A stretch of 64,000 nt of DNA, from contig NZ_JAICDG010000003.1 of NCBI RefSeq assembly GCF_022751215.1, positions 744,001 to 808,000 of the forward strand, in the 5' to 3' direction. The position numbers and the translations under genes are program-made. Positions 16,138 through 25,061 of the stretch are shown here, piece by piece. The notes beneath the pieces were generated by a model that was not told the origin of the DNA, did not search any database, and saw only the letters and a list, made by a program, of their open reading frames with translations. The DNA comes from Actinomadura terrae (lineage in GTDB: Bacteria > Actinomycetota > Actinomycetes > Streptosporangiales > Streptosporangiaceae). The first letter of the stretch is position 1, and each line of letters starts with the position of its first letter.

Positions 16138-16166
16138 ATTTCGAACACAGATTCGATCTGTGTCAA
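16138..16166 (-). promoter_or_regulatory. Promoter of the imuA'-imuB-dnaE2 operon
   Basis: On the minus strand TTGACA (16166-16161) is followed by 17 bases and CGAAAT (16143-16138). The -35 is a perfect consensus. The LexA-type box fills the spacer and overlaps the -10, so a bound repressor would block polymerase. The start codon lies about 32 bases downstream. Confidence 0.65.
16141..16156. promoter_or_regulatory. SOS (LexA) box
   Basis: TCGAACACAGATTCGA matches the actinobacterial LexA consensus TCGAAC-N4-GTTCGA with one mismatch. It lies in the spacer of the mutasome promoter. A second, perfect 19-base palindrome, ACACAGATTCGATCTGTGT (16145-16163), overlaps it. Confidence 0.8.
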
Positions 16167-16254
16167 GTTCTCGCAGGTCAACCCGGGGAACGCGACCACC
16201 CGCAAAGCCCGTCCCCATCGGGCTTCGGGCGGATTTGCGGCAGAATGACCGCTC

Positions 16255-17292
16255 ATGGAGACCGAGGTGCGGACGGTGGAGTGGACGGGCGACGGGCTGC
16301 GGTTACTGGACCAGACCGTCCTGCCCGGCAGGGTGGAGTACGTCGTGGTCCGCGACGTCGGGACGCTCGTGGACGCGATCCGGCGGCTCGTGGTGCGCGG
16401 CGCGCCCGCGCTCGGCGTCGCGGGCGCGTTCGGGGTGGCGGTCGCCATGCGCGAGGCCGCCCGCGAGGGCTGGGACGAGGCCGCGCTGGACGAGGCGGTC
16501 GCCCGGGTCCGGGAGGCCCGCCCGACGGCGGTGAACCTCGCGGGCGGCGTCGACCGCGTCCGCCCGCTGATGGGCGCGGGCGTCGAGGCCGTCGTGGCCG
16601 AGGCGCAGGCGATCCTGGACGAGGACGTGCGCGGCAACCGGGCGATCGGCGCGTTCGGCGCCGACTGGATCCTGAGCCGCCTCGGCGACCGGCCGCTGCG
16701 CGTGCTCACCCACTGCAACGCGGGCGCGCTCGCGACGGCGGGCTGGGGGACGGCGCTCGGCGTCGTCCGCGAGCTGCACGCCCGGGGCCGCGTCGAGATC
16801 GTCTACGCGGACGAGACGCGCCCGCTCCTGCAAGGCTCCCGGCTCACCGCGTGGGAGCTGGCGCGGGCGGGCGTCCCGTGCGCGGTGCAGCCCGACGGCG
16901 CCGCGCCGAGCACGCTGCTGCGCGGCCTCGCCGACGTCGCGGTCATCGGCGCCGACCGGATCGCCGCCAACGGCGACACCGCCAACAAGATCGGCTCGCT
17001 GGGGGTCGCGCTGGCCTGCGCGGCGGCGGGCGCGCCGCTGGTCGTCGCGGCGCCGTGGAGCACGATCGACACCGCCTTGCCCGACGGGCGGGGCGTCCCG
17101 ATCGAGGAACGCCCCGCCGCCGAGGTGCTGACCTGGGGCGGCGAGCCCACCGCCCCGGACGGCGTGACCGCCCACAACCCCGCCTTCGACGTCACCCCCG
17201 CCCGCCTGGTGACCGCGCTGGTCACCGAGACGGGCGTCCTGGAGGTGGCGTCGGGGCAGACGCCGGGGGCGGCCCGTCCCGCTAGGGGGTGA
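16255..17292 (+). CDS. mtnA: S-methyl-5-thioribose-1-phosphate isomerase
   Basis: 345 residues, the usual length. It converts methylthioribose-1-phosphate to methylthioribulose-1-phosphate in the methionine salvage pathway. Recognised by RRLVVRGAPALGVAGAFG, by THCNAGALATAGWGTALG with the catalytic Cys154, and by IGADRIAANGDTANKIG with the catalytic Asp234. All expected residues are present. The ATG has no ribosome site but is preceded by CAGAAT and eight bases, so a leaderless transcript is possible. No other salvage gene is nearby. The 3' end overlaps the convergent M28 peptidase gene by 11 bases. Confidence 0.95.
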   Translation: METEVRTVEWTGDGLRLLDQTVLPGRVEYVVVRDVGTLVDAIRRLVVRGAPALGVAGAFGVAVAMREAAREGWDEAALDEAVARVREARPTAVNLAGGVDRVRPLMGAGVEAVVAEAQAILDEDVRGNRAIGAFGADWILSRLGDRPLRVLTHCNAGALATAGWGTALGVVRELHARGRVEIVYADETRPLLQGSRLTAWELARAGVPCAVQPDGAAPSTLLRGLADVAVIGADRIAANGDTANKIGSLGVALACAAAGAPLVVAAPWSTIDTALPDGRGVPIEERPAAEVLTWGGEPTAPDGVTAHNPAFDVTPARLVTALVTETGVLEVASGQTPGAARPARG

Positions 17293-19420
17293 GGGTGCGG
17301 GTCGCGGCGCGCAGGCTCGCGTTCAGGCGCCGCTCGTAGGCCCGTGCGGTGCCCGGGTCCTTGTCGACGAACAGCGCGTCGTACAGGGCGGGAAGCCGCT
17401 GCGTGGCGTAGCCGGTGTCGATGCCGGGCGCGTAGATCTGGTGCCGGTACCAGGGGCGTCCGGGCAGCCCCGCCGAGGTCAGCAGGTCGCGCTCGGCCTG
17501 CATGATCTTGGCGTTGAGGCGGCGGAACCCGGCCGTGTCACCCGCCCGCAGCGCCGCGTCCGCGCGGGCCTGCAACGCCTCGGCCGCGCGCTGCCACGCC
17601 TTGGCCTGGTCGACGTCGCGGGAGACGTCCACGACGACCTTGCCGAGCCGCTTGCGCTGCTCGGCGGTGAAGTCGGCGAGGTACTGCGCGGTCTCCGTCG
17701 CGTACGGGCGGTACCCGAGCGGGACGACGTCGGCGTTGGCCAGCCGCAGCGTCGAGATCCCGACCAGCCGCGTCATCGCCGCGTGGTACTCCCACGTCGG
17801 GTCGCCGAAGTGCGACATCCAGTAGAAGTCGTCGCAGGAGCAGTGGTAGTTGCCCCCCGACCCCGTGGACGACGCGCCGAGGTCCAGCGCGGGCACGCCG
17901 TAGCGCTGGAAGAACGCCTGGAAGTCCGAGCCGCCGCCGATCCGGGAGATCGGCGTCTTGCCCTTGTTCTGCGCCTTCCACGCCTCGTAGAGCGTCCCGT
18001 CGGTGCCGGGCCAGCGCACCTCCTTGGACGCGTCCACCACGAACCCGTCCAGCGCGGGCGTCGCGGCCGGGCCGAAGTTCGAGCCGCCCGCGCCGTCCAT
18101 GTTGACGTAGGCGACCGCGTTGCGGAGCCGTCCGGCGCGCTCCTCGGCGTACTCGGTGGAGCCGAACAGCCCGTACTCCTCGCCGTCCCACGTGGCGAGG
18201 ACGATCGTCCGCTTCGGCCGCCAGCCCTGCTTCAGCAGCGTGCCGAGCGCCCGCCCGACCTGGACGACGTTCTCGGCGCCGGACAGGTTGTCGGAGCTGC
18301 CGTAGGTCCAGGCGTCATGGTGCGCGCCGAGGATGACCTCCTGGTCGGGGCGCTCGCTGCCCGGGATGCGCACGGTCACGTCCCACAGCGGCCGGACGCT
18401 GAACGTGTTCTTCAGATCCAGGTGGACCTGGGTGCCGCCCGGCCCGAACCGGTAGGGGAACTTCAGCCCGCCCTGCCACTCCTTCGGGACCTCCGGGCCC
18501 GTCAGCGCCTTCAGCAGCGGCTCGGCGGCGCCGTAGGAGATCGGCATCGTCGGGACGAGGCCCTTCAGCATCGGCGCGTCGGCCGGGTCGATCCGGTGCG
18601 CGCCCTTCACCGCGGGCCAGCCGGGGGTCTGGGGGTCGCCCGCGGCGAGCTGGATCTGCGCGACGCTGCCGCGCTGGATCCCGTCGGCGGGGCGCCACGG
18701 CCCCTCCGGGTACACCTTGCCCCGGGTGAACCCGTCGTCGGCCGGGTCGGAGTAGATCAGCACGCCCTTGGCGCCGTGCCGGGCCGCCTCGCGCGGCTTG
18801 ATGCCGCGGAACACCGACCCGTACCGGACGAGGACGATCTTCCCCTTGACCGAGACGCCCTTCTCGGCGAGCAGCGCGAAGTCCTCGGGCCGCCCGTAGT
18901 TGGCGTATACGACCTCGCCCCGCACGTCCCCGGACGGCGACATGCCGTTGTGCCCTGGGATGACGTCCTCGAAGTGCTTCTGCCAGGGGCGCGCCTTCTC
19001 CTTCACCGGCAGCGAGACGCGATGCGGCGCGGTCATCTCGACCTTGACCCGCTTGGGCATCGACAGGTACGCGTAGTAGGTCTTGACCTCGGGTTGCAGC
19101 CCGTAGGACTTCAGCCGCTTGACGATGCGCTGGACGCGCCGCCAGTCGCCGGTCGTGGTCGCCAGCCCCGGTTCACTCGCCAGCTCGGCGTCCAGGTCCC
19201 GGGCCAGCTTTCCGGACGGGATGCCGCTCAGCAGCTTCTCGTACTGCCGCTCCCACCTGGCGTTCTTCTGGGTGAAGCCGGCGATCGGCTCGTCCCCGCC
19301 GGGCGGGGCCCCGCCCGGCGAGGCGGACGCGGGCGGGACGACCGCGCCGGCGAGCGTGACGGCGAATGTGACGAGCGGCGCGCAGAGCGCCGCGAGGGCC
19401 GGGGTTCGAGAGCGGAACAC
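17282..19420 (-). CDS. Secreted M28-family peptidase (glutamate carboxypeptidase II-like)
   Basis: 712 residues from a GTG behind GGAGG. A cleavable signal peptide spans about residues 1-33. The order is that of GCPII and transferrin-receptor relatives: a protease part, an inserted PA domain (about 150-300: GEVVYANYGRPEDFALL, GKIVLVRYG), the di-zinc M28 core, and a helical C-terminal dimerisation domain. Zinc ligands and base are visible in HHDAWTYGSSDN (about 368), DGEEYGLFG (about 410), NMDG (about 440) and NYHCSCDDF (about 525). It should trim peptides outside the cell. The last bases overlap mtnA tail to tail. Confidence 0.92.
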   Translation of the reverse strand: MFRSRTPALAALCAPLVTFAVTLAGAVVPPASASPGGAPPGGDEPIAGFTQKNARWERQYEKLLSGIPSGKLARDLDAELASEPGLATTTGDWRRVQRIVKRLKSYGLQPEVKTYYAYLSMPKRVKVEMTAPHRVSLPVKEKARPWQKHFEDVIPGHNGMSPSGDVRGEVVYANYGRPEDFALLAEKGVSVKGKIVLVRYGSVFRGIKPREAARHGAKGVLIYSDPADDGFTRGKVYPEGPWRPADGIQRGSVAQIQLAAGDPQTPGWPAVKGAHRIDPADAPMLKGLVPTMPISYGAAEPLLKALTGPEVPKEWQGGLKFPYRFGPGGTQVHLDLKNTFSVRPLWDVTVRIPGSERPDQEVILGAHHDAWTYGSSDNLSGAENVVQVGRALGTLLKQGWRPKRTIVLATWDGEEYGLFGSTEYAEERAGRLRNAVAYVNMDGAGGSNFGPAATPALDGFVVDASKEVRWPGTDGTLYEAWKAQNKGKTPISRIGGGSDFQAFFQRYGVPALDLGASSTGSGGNYHCSCDDFYWMSHFGDPTWEYHAAMTRLVGISTLRLANADVVPLGYRPYATETAQYLADFTAEQRKRLGKVVVDVSRDVDQAKAWQRAAEALQARADAALRAGDTAGFRRLNAKIMQAERDLLTSAGLPGRPWYRHQIYAPGIDTGYATQRLPALYDALFVDKDPGTARAYERRLNASLRAATRTLTP

Positions 19421-19534
19421 CAGCGTTACCTCCGGATATTCGCGGGGACGGTGCGCCCGGACCGTACGTCGCGGATCGGCGAAGATCTAGATCAACTGCC
19501 GGATCCGGCCACCGCCCGCGCGGGATCGGCCATC

Positions 19535-21787
19535 ATGATTGTCGTGCCGAGCCCCCCGACCCCACCCGCCGCCACGCCGTCGCACCAGCCCGGGCCGGTG
19601 ACGCTGGAGGCGGTGCTGGAGCGGGTCACCTACGCCAACGAGGACACCGGCTACACGGTCGCGCGGGTCGCGACCGACCGGACCGGCGCCGACCTGCTCA
19701 CCGTCGTCGGCGCGCTGCTCGGCGCGCAGGTCGGGGAGAGCCTGCGGCTCACCGGGCGGTGGCGCTCGCACCCGAAGTTCGGGCGGCAGTTCGAGGTCAA
19801 CTCCTACACGACCGTGCTCCCGGCGACCGTGCAGGGCATCCGCCGCTACCTCGGCTCCGGCATGATCAAGGGGATCGGACCGGTGATGGCCGACCGGATG
19901 GTCGCGCACTTCGGCACCGACATCCTCCGGATCATCGAGGAGGAGCCGGGACGGCTCGTCGAGGTCCCCGGCCTCGGCCCGAAGCGCACCAAGCGGATCG
20001 GCGAGGCGTGGGAGGAGCAGAAGGCCATCAAGGAGGTCATGGTCTTCCTCCAGGGCGTCGGCGTCTCGACCTCGCTCGCCGTCCGGATCTACAAGAAGTA
20101 CGGGGACGGCTCGATCGACACCGTGCGGCGCGAGCCGTACCGGCTGGCGGCCGACGTGTGGGGGATCGGGTTCAAGACGGCCGACACGATCGCGCAGGCC
20201 GTCGGCATCCCGCACGACAGCCCCGAGCGGATCAAGGCCGGGCTCCAGTACACGCTGTCGGAGGCCGCCGACGATGGGCACTGCTTCCTGCCCGAGCCCA
20301 ACCTCGTCACCTCCGCCGAGAAGATCCTCGGCGTGCCGCGCGAGCTGATCGTCCCGGCGCTGGACGAGCTGGCCCGCGACGAGGGCGTCGTCCGCGAGCC
20401 GATCCCCGGCGCCGGGGAGGACGCGGCGACGATCCCCGCCGTCTACCTCGTCCCCTTCCACCGCGCGGAGCGCTCGCTCGCCCGCGGCCTGCGCGACCTG
20501 CTCGACGCGCCGGACGACCGGCTCAAGGCGTTCGCGGACGTCGACTGGGACCGCGCGCTGCCCTGGCTGAAGAAGCGCACCGGCCAGGCCCTCGCGCCCG
20601 AGCAGGAGGAGGCCGTCAAGCTCGCGCTCACCTCCAAGGTCGCGGTGCTCACCGGCGGGCCGGGCTGCGGCAAGAGCTTCACCGTCCGCTCGGTGGTGGA
20701 GCTCGCGGCGGCCAAGCACGCCAAGATCGTGCTGGCGGCGCCGACCGGACGCGCGGCCAAGCGGCTCGCCGAGCTGACCGGGCACCCGGCCGCGACCGTC
20801 CACCGGCTGCTCCAGCTCCAGCCGGGCGGCGACGCGAAGTTCGACCAGGACACCCCGCTCGACGCCGACCTCGTCGTCGTCGACGAGTGCTCGATGGTCG
20901 ACCTGATCCTCGCCAACAAGCTGGTGAAGGCGATCCCGCGCGGCGCGCACCTGCTGCTGGTCGGCGACGTCGACCAGCTGCCGTCGGTCGGCGCGGGCGA
21001 GGTGCTGGCCGACCTGCTCGCCGCCGAGCCGATTCCGCGCGTCCGGCTGACCCGGGTCTTCCGGCAGGCGCAGCGGTCGGGCATCGTCGTCAACGCGCAC
21101 CGCGTCAACTCCGGCGAGCACCCGCACACGCGCGGCTACGACGACTTCTTCCTGTTCCCCTGCGACGAGCAGGACGAGGCCGCCGAGCTGACCGTGGACG
21201 TCGTGGCCCGCCGCATCCCGCGCAGGTTCGGCCTCGACCCGCGCCGCGACGTCCAGGTGCTCGCGCCGATGCACCGGGGCGCCGCCGGGGCGGGCGCCCT
21301 GAACACGCTGCTCCAGGAGGCGCTCACCCCGCACGACGACGCGCGTCCCGAGCGCCGCTACGGCGGCCGCGTCTTCCGGGTCGGCGACAAGGTCACCCAG
21401 CTCCGCAACAACTACGACAAGGGCGAGGCGGGCGTGTTCAACGGGACGGTCGGCGTCGTCACCGCCGTGTCGCCGGAGGAGCAGACGCTGACCGTCCGCA
21501 CCGACGAGGACGAGAGCGTCGACTACGCCTTCGACGAGCTGGACGAGCTGGCCCACGCCTACGCCATCACCATCCACCGCTCGCAGGGCAGCGAGTACCC
21601 GGCGGTCGTCATCCCGCTCACCACCGGCGCGTGGACGATGCTGCGCCGCAACCTCCTCTACACCGGCGTCACCCGGGCGAAGAAGCTGGTCGTGCTGGTG
21701 GGGTCGCCGCGCGCGCTCGCGGCGGCCGTCCGCACGGCGGGCGCGGGACGCCGCCACACCGCGCTCGCCCACCGCCTCAGCTCTTGA
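19535..21787 (+). CDS. RecD2-type SF1B DNA helicase
   Basis: About 750 residues from the ATG at 19535; no strong ribosome site, so the start is moderately certain. An N-terminal OB-like part (VLERVTYANEDTGYTVARV) is followed by helix-hairpin-helix units (about 105-190), then the helicase core with Walker A GGPGCGKS (about 375), DEE-box variant VVVDECSMVD, GDVDQLPSVG and the C-terminal SH3/UvrD-like motif AYAITIHRSQGSEYP. RecD2 proteins are 5'-3' helicases found outside RecBCD and implicated in replication and repair. The gene stands alone and converges on the next gene with an 11-base overlap. Confidence 0.92.
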   Translation: MIVVPSPPTPPAATPSHQPGPVTLEAVLERVTYANEDTGYTVARVATDRTGADLLTVVGALLGAQVGESLRLTGRWRSHPKFGRQFEVNSYTTVLPATVQGIRRYLGSGMIKGIGPVMADRMVAHFGTDILRIIEEEPGRLVEVPGLGPKRTKRIGEAWEEQKAIKEVMVFLQGVGVSTSLAVRIYKKYGDGSIDTVRREPYRLAADVWGIGFKTADTIAQAVGIPHDSPERIKAGLQYTLSEAADDGHCFLPEPNLVTSAEKILGVPRELIVPALDELARDEGVVREPIPGAGEDAATIPAVYLVPFHRAERSLARGLRDLLDAPDDRLKAFADVDWDRALPWLKKRTGQALAPEQEEAVKLALTSKVAVLTGGPGCGKSFTVRSVVELAAAKHAKIVLAAPTGRAAKRLAELTGHPAATVHRLLQLQPGGDAKFDQDTPLDADLVVVDECSMVDLILANKLVKAIPRGAHLLLVGDVDQLPSVGAGEVLADLLAAEPIPRVRLTRVFRQAQRSGIVVNAHRVNSGEHPHTRGYDDFFLFPCDEQDEAAELTVDVVARRIPRRFGLDPRRDVQVLAPMHRGAAGAGALNTLLQEALTPHDDARPERRYGGRVFRVGDKVTQLRNNYDKGEAGVFNGTVGVVTAVSPEEQTLTVRTDEDESVDYAFDELDELAHAYAITIHRSQGSEYPAVVIPLTTGAWTMLRRNLLYTGVTRAKKLVVLVGSPRALAAAVRTAGAGRRHTALAHRLSS

Positions 21788-23306
21788 TGCTGAGCCGGTC
21801 CAGGCGCAGGCCGGTGAAGGCGTTCGAGGCGACGCCGCGCACCCGCTCGGACCACACGAGGTGGTCGTGCGCGGACCACAGCGGCATCGCGGGCATGTCG
21901 CGCAGCAGCGCGCTCTCGGCGAGCCGCGCGGGGATCACGCCGTCCTCGGCGGACGCGGCCTCCGCCGACTCGGCGAGCAGGTCGGTCGCGTAGCGGTTGT
22001 CGTAGCCGGTCCCGGCGTCCAGGAGGGGCGTCAGGGACGCGAGCGGCGCGGGGTAGGCGGCCGTGGCGTGGACGGCGTACGGGCCGTCGACCCGGCGGTC
22101 GTCCACCGCCTTGCGCAGGTCGGCGACGGGTTGCGGGCGCGCGTCCAGCCCGAGTTCCTTGCGGAGCTGCGCGGCGACGGCCTTCACCCAGCCCTCGTCG
22201 CCCGAGCCCGTCTGGTACCAGATCCGCAGCGGCCCGGTGAGCCCGCCCGCGTCCTTGAACGCGGCGCTCGCGGCCTGCGAGTCGTGCAGGCACAGCCGGC
22301 ACTGGCCGTCGCGGTGCCCCGGCAGGATGCCGGGCGCGACCAGCGAGTCGGCGGGGGAGTACTGGTGGCCGAGCACGCCCTCGGTCACCGCCGGACGGTC
22401 GATCGCCATCGACAGCGCCGTCCGCACGGTGGGCGAGTACAGCCGCGCCACCGGCGCCGGGAACGCCAGGTAGGTCATGCTCCGGCCGGGGACGGTGAGG
22501 TGCCGGCGGCGGAAGTCGGTGTCCATCGACTCGTGCCGCGCGGGCGGCACCGCCGTCGCGACGTCCAGGTCACCGCCCTGGACGGCGCGGTACTGGCGCG
22601 CCGCGTCCGCGATCGTCCGCACGACGACCTCGCGCCCGCCGGAGGGGCGCCGCAGCACGATCTCGTCGCCGGTCCGCGCCGTGATCCGCAGCGGGCCGTT
22701 GCCGACCGGCATGCGCGCGTAGGACGCCCAGTCCCGCGACTTCAGCACGGCGTCCGGCATCGGCAGGAACGCCGGGTCGCCGAGCAGCGCCGGGAACCCG
22801 CTCAGCGGGCCGTCGAGCGTGACCTCGAACGTCCGGTCGTCCTTGACCTTCAGGCCCGCGACACCGTCCGCGCCGGGCTCGCGGGCGCCCTTCACCCGCG
22901 CGACGTCGGTGAACAGCCGCGCGCCCGCCCAGTTCTCGCGCAGGACGGCCGTCCAGGCGTCGGTGAACGAGCGCGAGGTGACCGGCGTGCCGTCGGAGAA
23001 CCGGCCGCCGGGGCGCAGCCGCACCGTCCAGACCTTCCGGTCGCCGCTCGTCACCGACTCGGCGGCGGCCGGGACGGGCGCGCCCGACGCCGGGTCGTAG
23101 GCCATCAGGCCCGTCCACACCGCGGTCGCGACCATCCGGCCGGTCGTGTCGCGGACGTCGCCGGGCAGCAGCGTCGCGGGCGCCGCCGCGCCGACCGAGA
23201 TCCGCGGGTCGGCGGGATCGCTCCACGCCTTGAGCGCCACCACCGGGGCCACCAGCATCGCGACGGCACCGGTGACCAGGGCGGCGGTGCGCGGGGCGCT
23301 CTTCAA
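21777..23306 (-). CDS. ABC transporter solute-binding protein, family 5 (peptide type)
   Basis: 509 residues from a TTG start behind GGGAGAGG. A single N-terminal hydrophobic stretch (AALVTGAVAMLVAPVVAL) is a signal anchor without a lipobox. The body follows the SBP_bac_5 pattern: TVRLRPGGRFSDGTPVTSRSFTDAW near residue 95, a long two-lobed fold, and SMAIDRPAV in the second half. Members bind peptides, nickel or sugars for ABC import. No permease or ATPase gene is adjacent, so it either serves a distant transporter or acts as a sensor. The 3' end overlaps recD2 by 11 bases. Confidence 0.85.
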   Translation of the reverse strand: MKSAPRTAALVTGAVAMLVAPVVALKAWSDPADPRISVGAAAPATLLPGDVRDTTGRMVATAVWTGLMAYDPASGAPVPAAAESVTSGDRKVWTVRLRPGGRFSDGTPVTSRSFTDAWTAVLRENWAGARLFTDVARVKGAREPGADGVAGLKVKDDRTFEVTLDGPLSGFPALLGDPAFLPMPDAVLKSRDWASYARMPVGNGPLRITARTGDEIVLRRPSGGREVVVRTIADAARQYRAVQGGDLDVATAVPPARHESMDTDFRRRHLTVPGRSMTYLAFPAPVARLYSPTVRTALSMAIDRPAVTEGVLGHQYSPADSLVAPGILPGHRDGQCRLCLHDSQAASAAFKDAGGLTGPLRIWYQTGSGDEGWVKAVAAQLRKELGLDARPQPVADLRKAVDDRRVDGPYAVHATAAYPAPLASLTPLLDAGTGYDNRYATDLLAESAEAASAEDGVIPARLAESALLRDMPAMPLWSAHDHLVWSERVRGVASNAFTGLRLDRLSIKS

Positions 23307-23525
23307 CGGCCTCTCCCGGGGGGTCGGGGGCGGGACGCGGGGAAGCGTACGGCACCGTCCGGCGACGGTGGAAGAGCGACCATGGGCCTACCGCCCCGCC
23401 GATCTTGACAGGCATCATCTGCCCTTACGCTCCTGTTGCCAATTCGTGACATACCGCCCTGTTGATCACGGTTCGCCCACTCGTCACACTGACGCTGCGC
23501 AGATCGTTTCGAAAGTGAGGCGCCC

Positions 23526-24983
23526 ATGCCCCCCCGTGACCACCACCGCACCTCACGCAGAACACGACGGCTGGCCCAGGGCGGTGGCGCCGTCGCGGCG
23601 TCGCTGGCGCTGATGGCCGGCACCGCCTGGGCGTGCCCGCCCGAGCCCGGATCCCCGCCGGGCGGAGCCAAGGCCGCGGCGCAGGGCGAGGGCACCGGCG
23701 GACACTCCGGCCACTACAACCGCGGGAACACCAGCGACCCGGAGCCCACCGAGTCGATCAAGAACGTGCGGCGGGTCGGCGGCGTCCCCGAGGCCAAGGG
23801 CGCGATCTCGCTCATGTTCATCGACTACGGGCACGGCCGCCACAAGCGCACGGTGATGTACGCGACCGGCCAGTTCGGGCTCAAGGCCTACGACATCACC
23901 GCGGATCCCCGCGTCCCCAAGCTGGTCGGGCAGCTCAACATGCCCGGCATGTGGGAGACCGAGGACACCGACTTCGACCCCAAGCGCAAGATCATCTACC
24001 TCTCCCGCGACCCGCGCGCGTTCGGCGGCGACACCGCCACCGGCGAGTCCGGCGTCTACGTCATCGACGCGTCGCGGCCCGAGAGCCTGCGCCAGATCAC
24101 CTACGTGAAGGTCCCGGCGGGGCACACCACCACGTGCGTCAACGACTGCCGGTACCTGTGGACGGGCGGCCCGTCCAAGGCGGCCTGGATGCCCGCCGAC
24201 TGGGGCGGCCGGCCCGTGTGGGTCACCGACGTCCGCGACCCGGCCAAGCCGATCGTCCACAAGGACCCGATCGACACCGGGCGCAACGACGGCAAGACCG
24301 ACTACACCCACGACATCCAGGTCGACTCCGACGGCGTCGCGTGGGCGTCCGGGCGCGGCGGCGTCCGCGGCTACTACACCACCGGCCGCCACTACGACCC
24401 GCTGAAGCGCACGTGGCGCCGCGCGAGCGCCGTCGACCCCGTCCCGTACGCGGGCGGCGGGCTCGACGAGGCCACGACGAACTCCACGTTCATGCACAAC
24501 AGCTACCGCGCCGTCGGCCGCACCAGGAACCAGGCCGCCGACCCGCGCCGCTGGGGAAACGGCAAGCTCCTCTACGTCACCGAGGAGACGTTCAACGAGG
24601 GCTGCGCCAACGACGGCCTGCTCGTCATCGTCTCGCTGCGCGGCTCCTACGACGGCCAGGGCTGGCGCTCCACGCCGGAGAAGAAGTTCCGCCTCCAGAC
24701 GGTCGCCACCTGGGGCGTCGCGGGCAAGGAGGGCAGCGACCCCAATCCCAAGCAGGAGGGCTGCTCCGCGCACTACTTCGACGTCCGCGACGGCGTGATC
24801 GCCCAGTCGTTCTACGCGCAGGGCACCCGCTTCCTGGACGTCCGCGACCCGACCAACCCGAAGCAGATCGCCTACTACCGGCCCGCCGACGCCTCGTCCT
24901 GGCAGCCGTACTGGCACGGCAGGTACGTCTACGTCGCCGACAACACCCGGGGCATCGACGTCCTGGAGCCGACCTTCCGCTGA
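23526..24983 (+). CDS. Exported LVIVD-repeat beta-propeller protein
   Basis: 485 residues. The N-terminus (SRRTRRLAQGGGAVAASLALMAGTAWA) has twin arginines, a hydrophobic core and an AWA cleavage site, so it is exported. The mature protein holds repeating strands such as GVYVIDASRPESLRQITYV, WVTDVRDPAKPIV and FLDVRDPTNPKQIAYY, the LVIVD repeat of extracellular propellers. At least four cysteine-containing loops (CVNDC, EGCANDG, EGCSAHYF) may form disulfides. The function of the family is not established; surface binding is inferred. It is a single gene with a terminator after it. Confidence 0.82.
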   Translation: MPPRDHHRTSRRTRRLAQGGGAVAASLALMAGTAWACPPEPGSPPGGAKAAAQGEGTGGHSGHYNRGNTSDPEPTESIKNVRRVGGVPEAKGAISLMFIDYGHGRHKRTVMYATGQFGLKAYDITADPRVPKLVGQLNMPGMWETEDTDFDPKRKIIYLSRDPRAFGGDTATGESGVYVIDASRPESLRQITYVKVPAGHTTTCVNDCRYLWTGGPSKAAWMPADWGGRPVWVTDVRDPAKPIVHKDPIDTGRNDGKTDYTHDIQVDSDGVAWASGRGGVRGYYTTGRHYDPLKRTWRRASAVDPVPYAGGGLDEATTNSTFMHNSYRAVGRTRNQAADPRRWGNGKLLYVTEETFNEGCANDGLLVIVSLRGSYDGQGWRSTPEKKFRLQTVATWGVAGKEGSDPNPKQEGCSAHYFDVRDGVIAQSFYAQGTRFLDVRDPTNPKQIAYYRPADASSWQPYWHGRYVYVADNTRGIDVLEPTFR

Positions 24984-25000
24984 CACCCCCCACCCGCGCG

Positions 25001-25033
25001 GAGGCCCGTCCCAACCCCCCAGGGGCGGGTCTC
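25001..25033. terminator. Bidirectional terminator hairpin
   Basis: GAGGCCCGTCCC (25001-25012) pairs with GGGGCGGGTCTC (25022-25033) across a 9-base loop: 12 pairs, two of them G-U. It lies between the ends of converging genes (stops at 24983 and 25062) and probably serves both. Confidence 0.7.
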
Positions 25034-25061
25034 CGCCCCCCGCCCCCGGCGGGGAACGGCG

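Noticed and set aside
16107..16718. An N-terminal extension of the ImuA-like gene up to 16718
   Set aside because: It would cross the TTGACA promoter, the LexA box and the divergent mtnA gene; the GTG at 16106 has a strong ribosome site.
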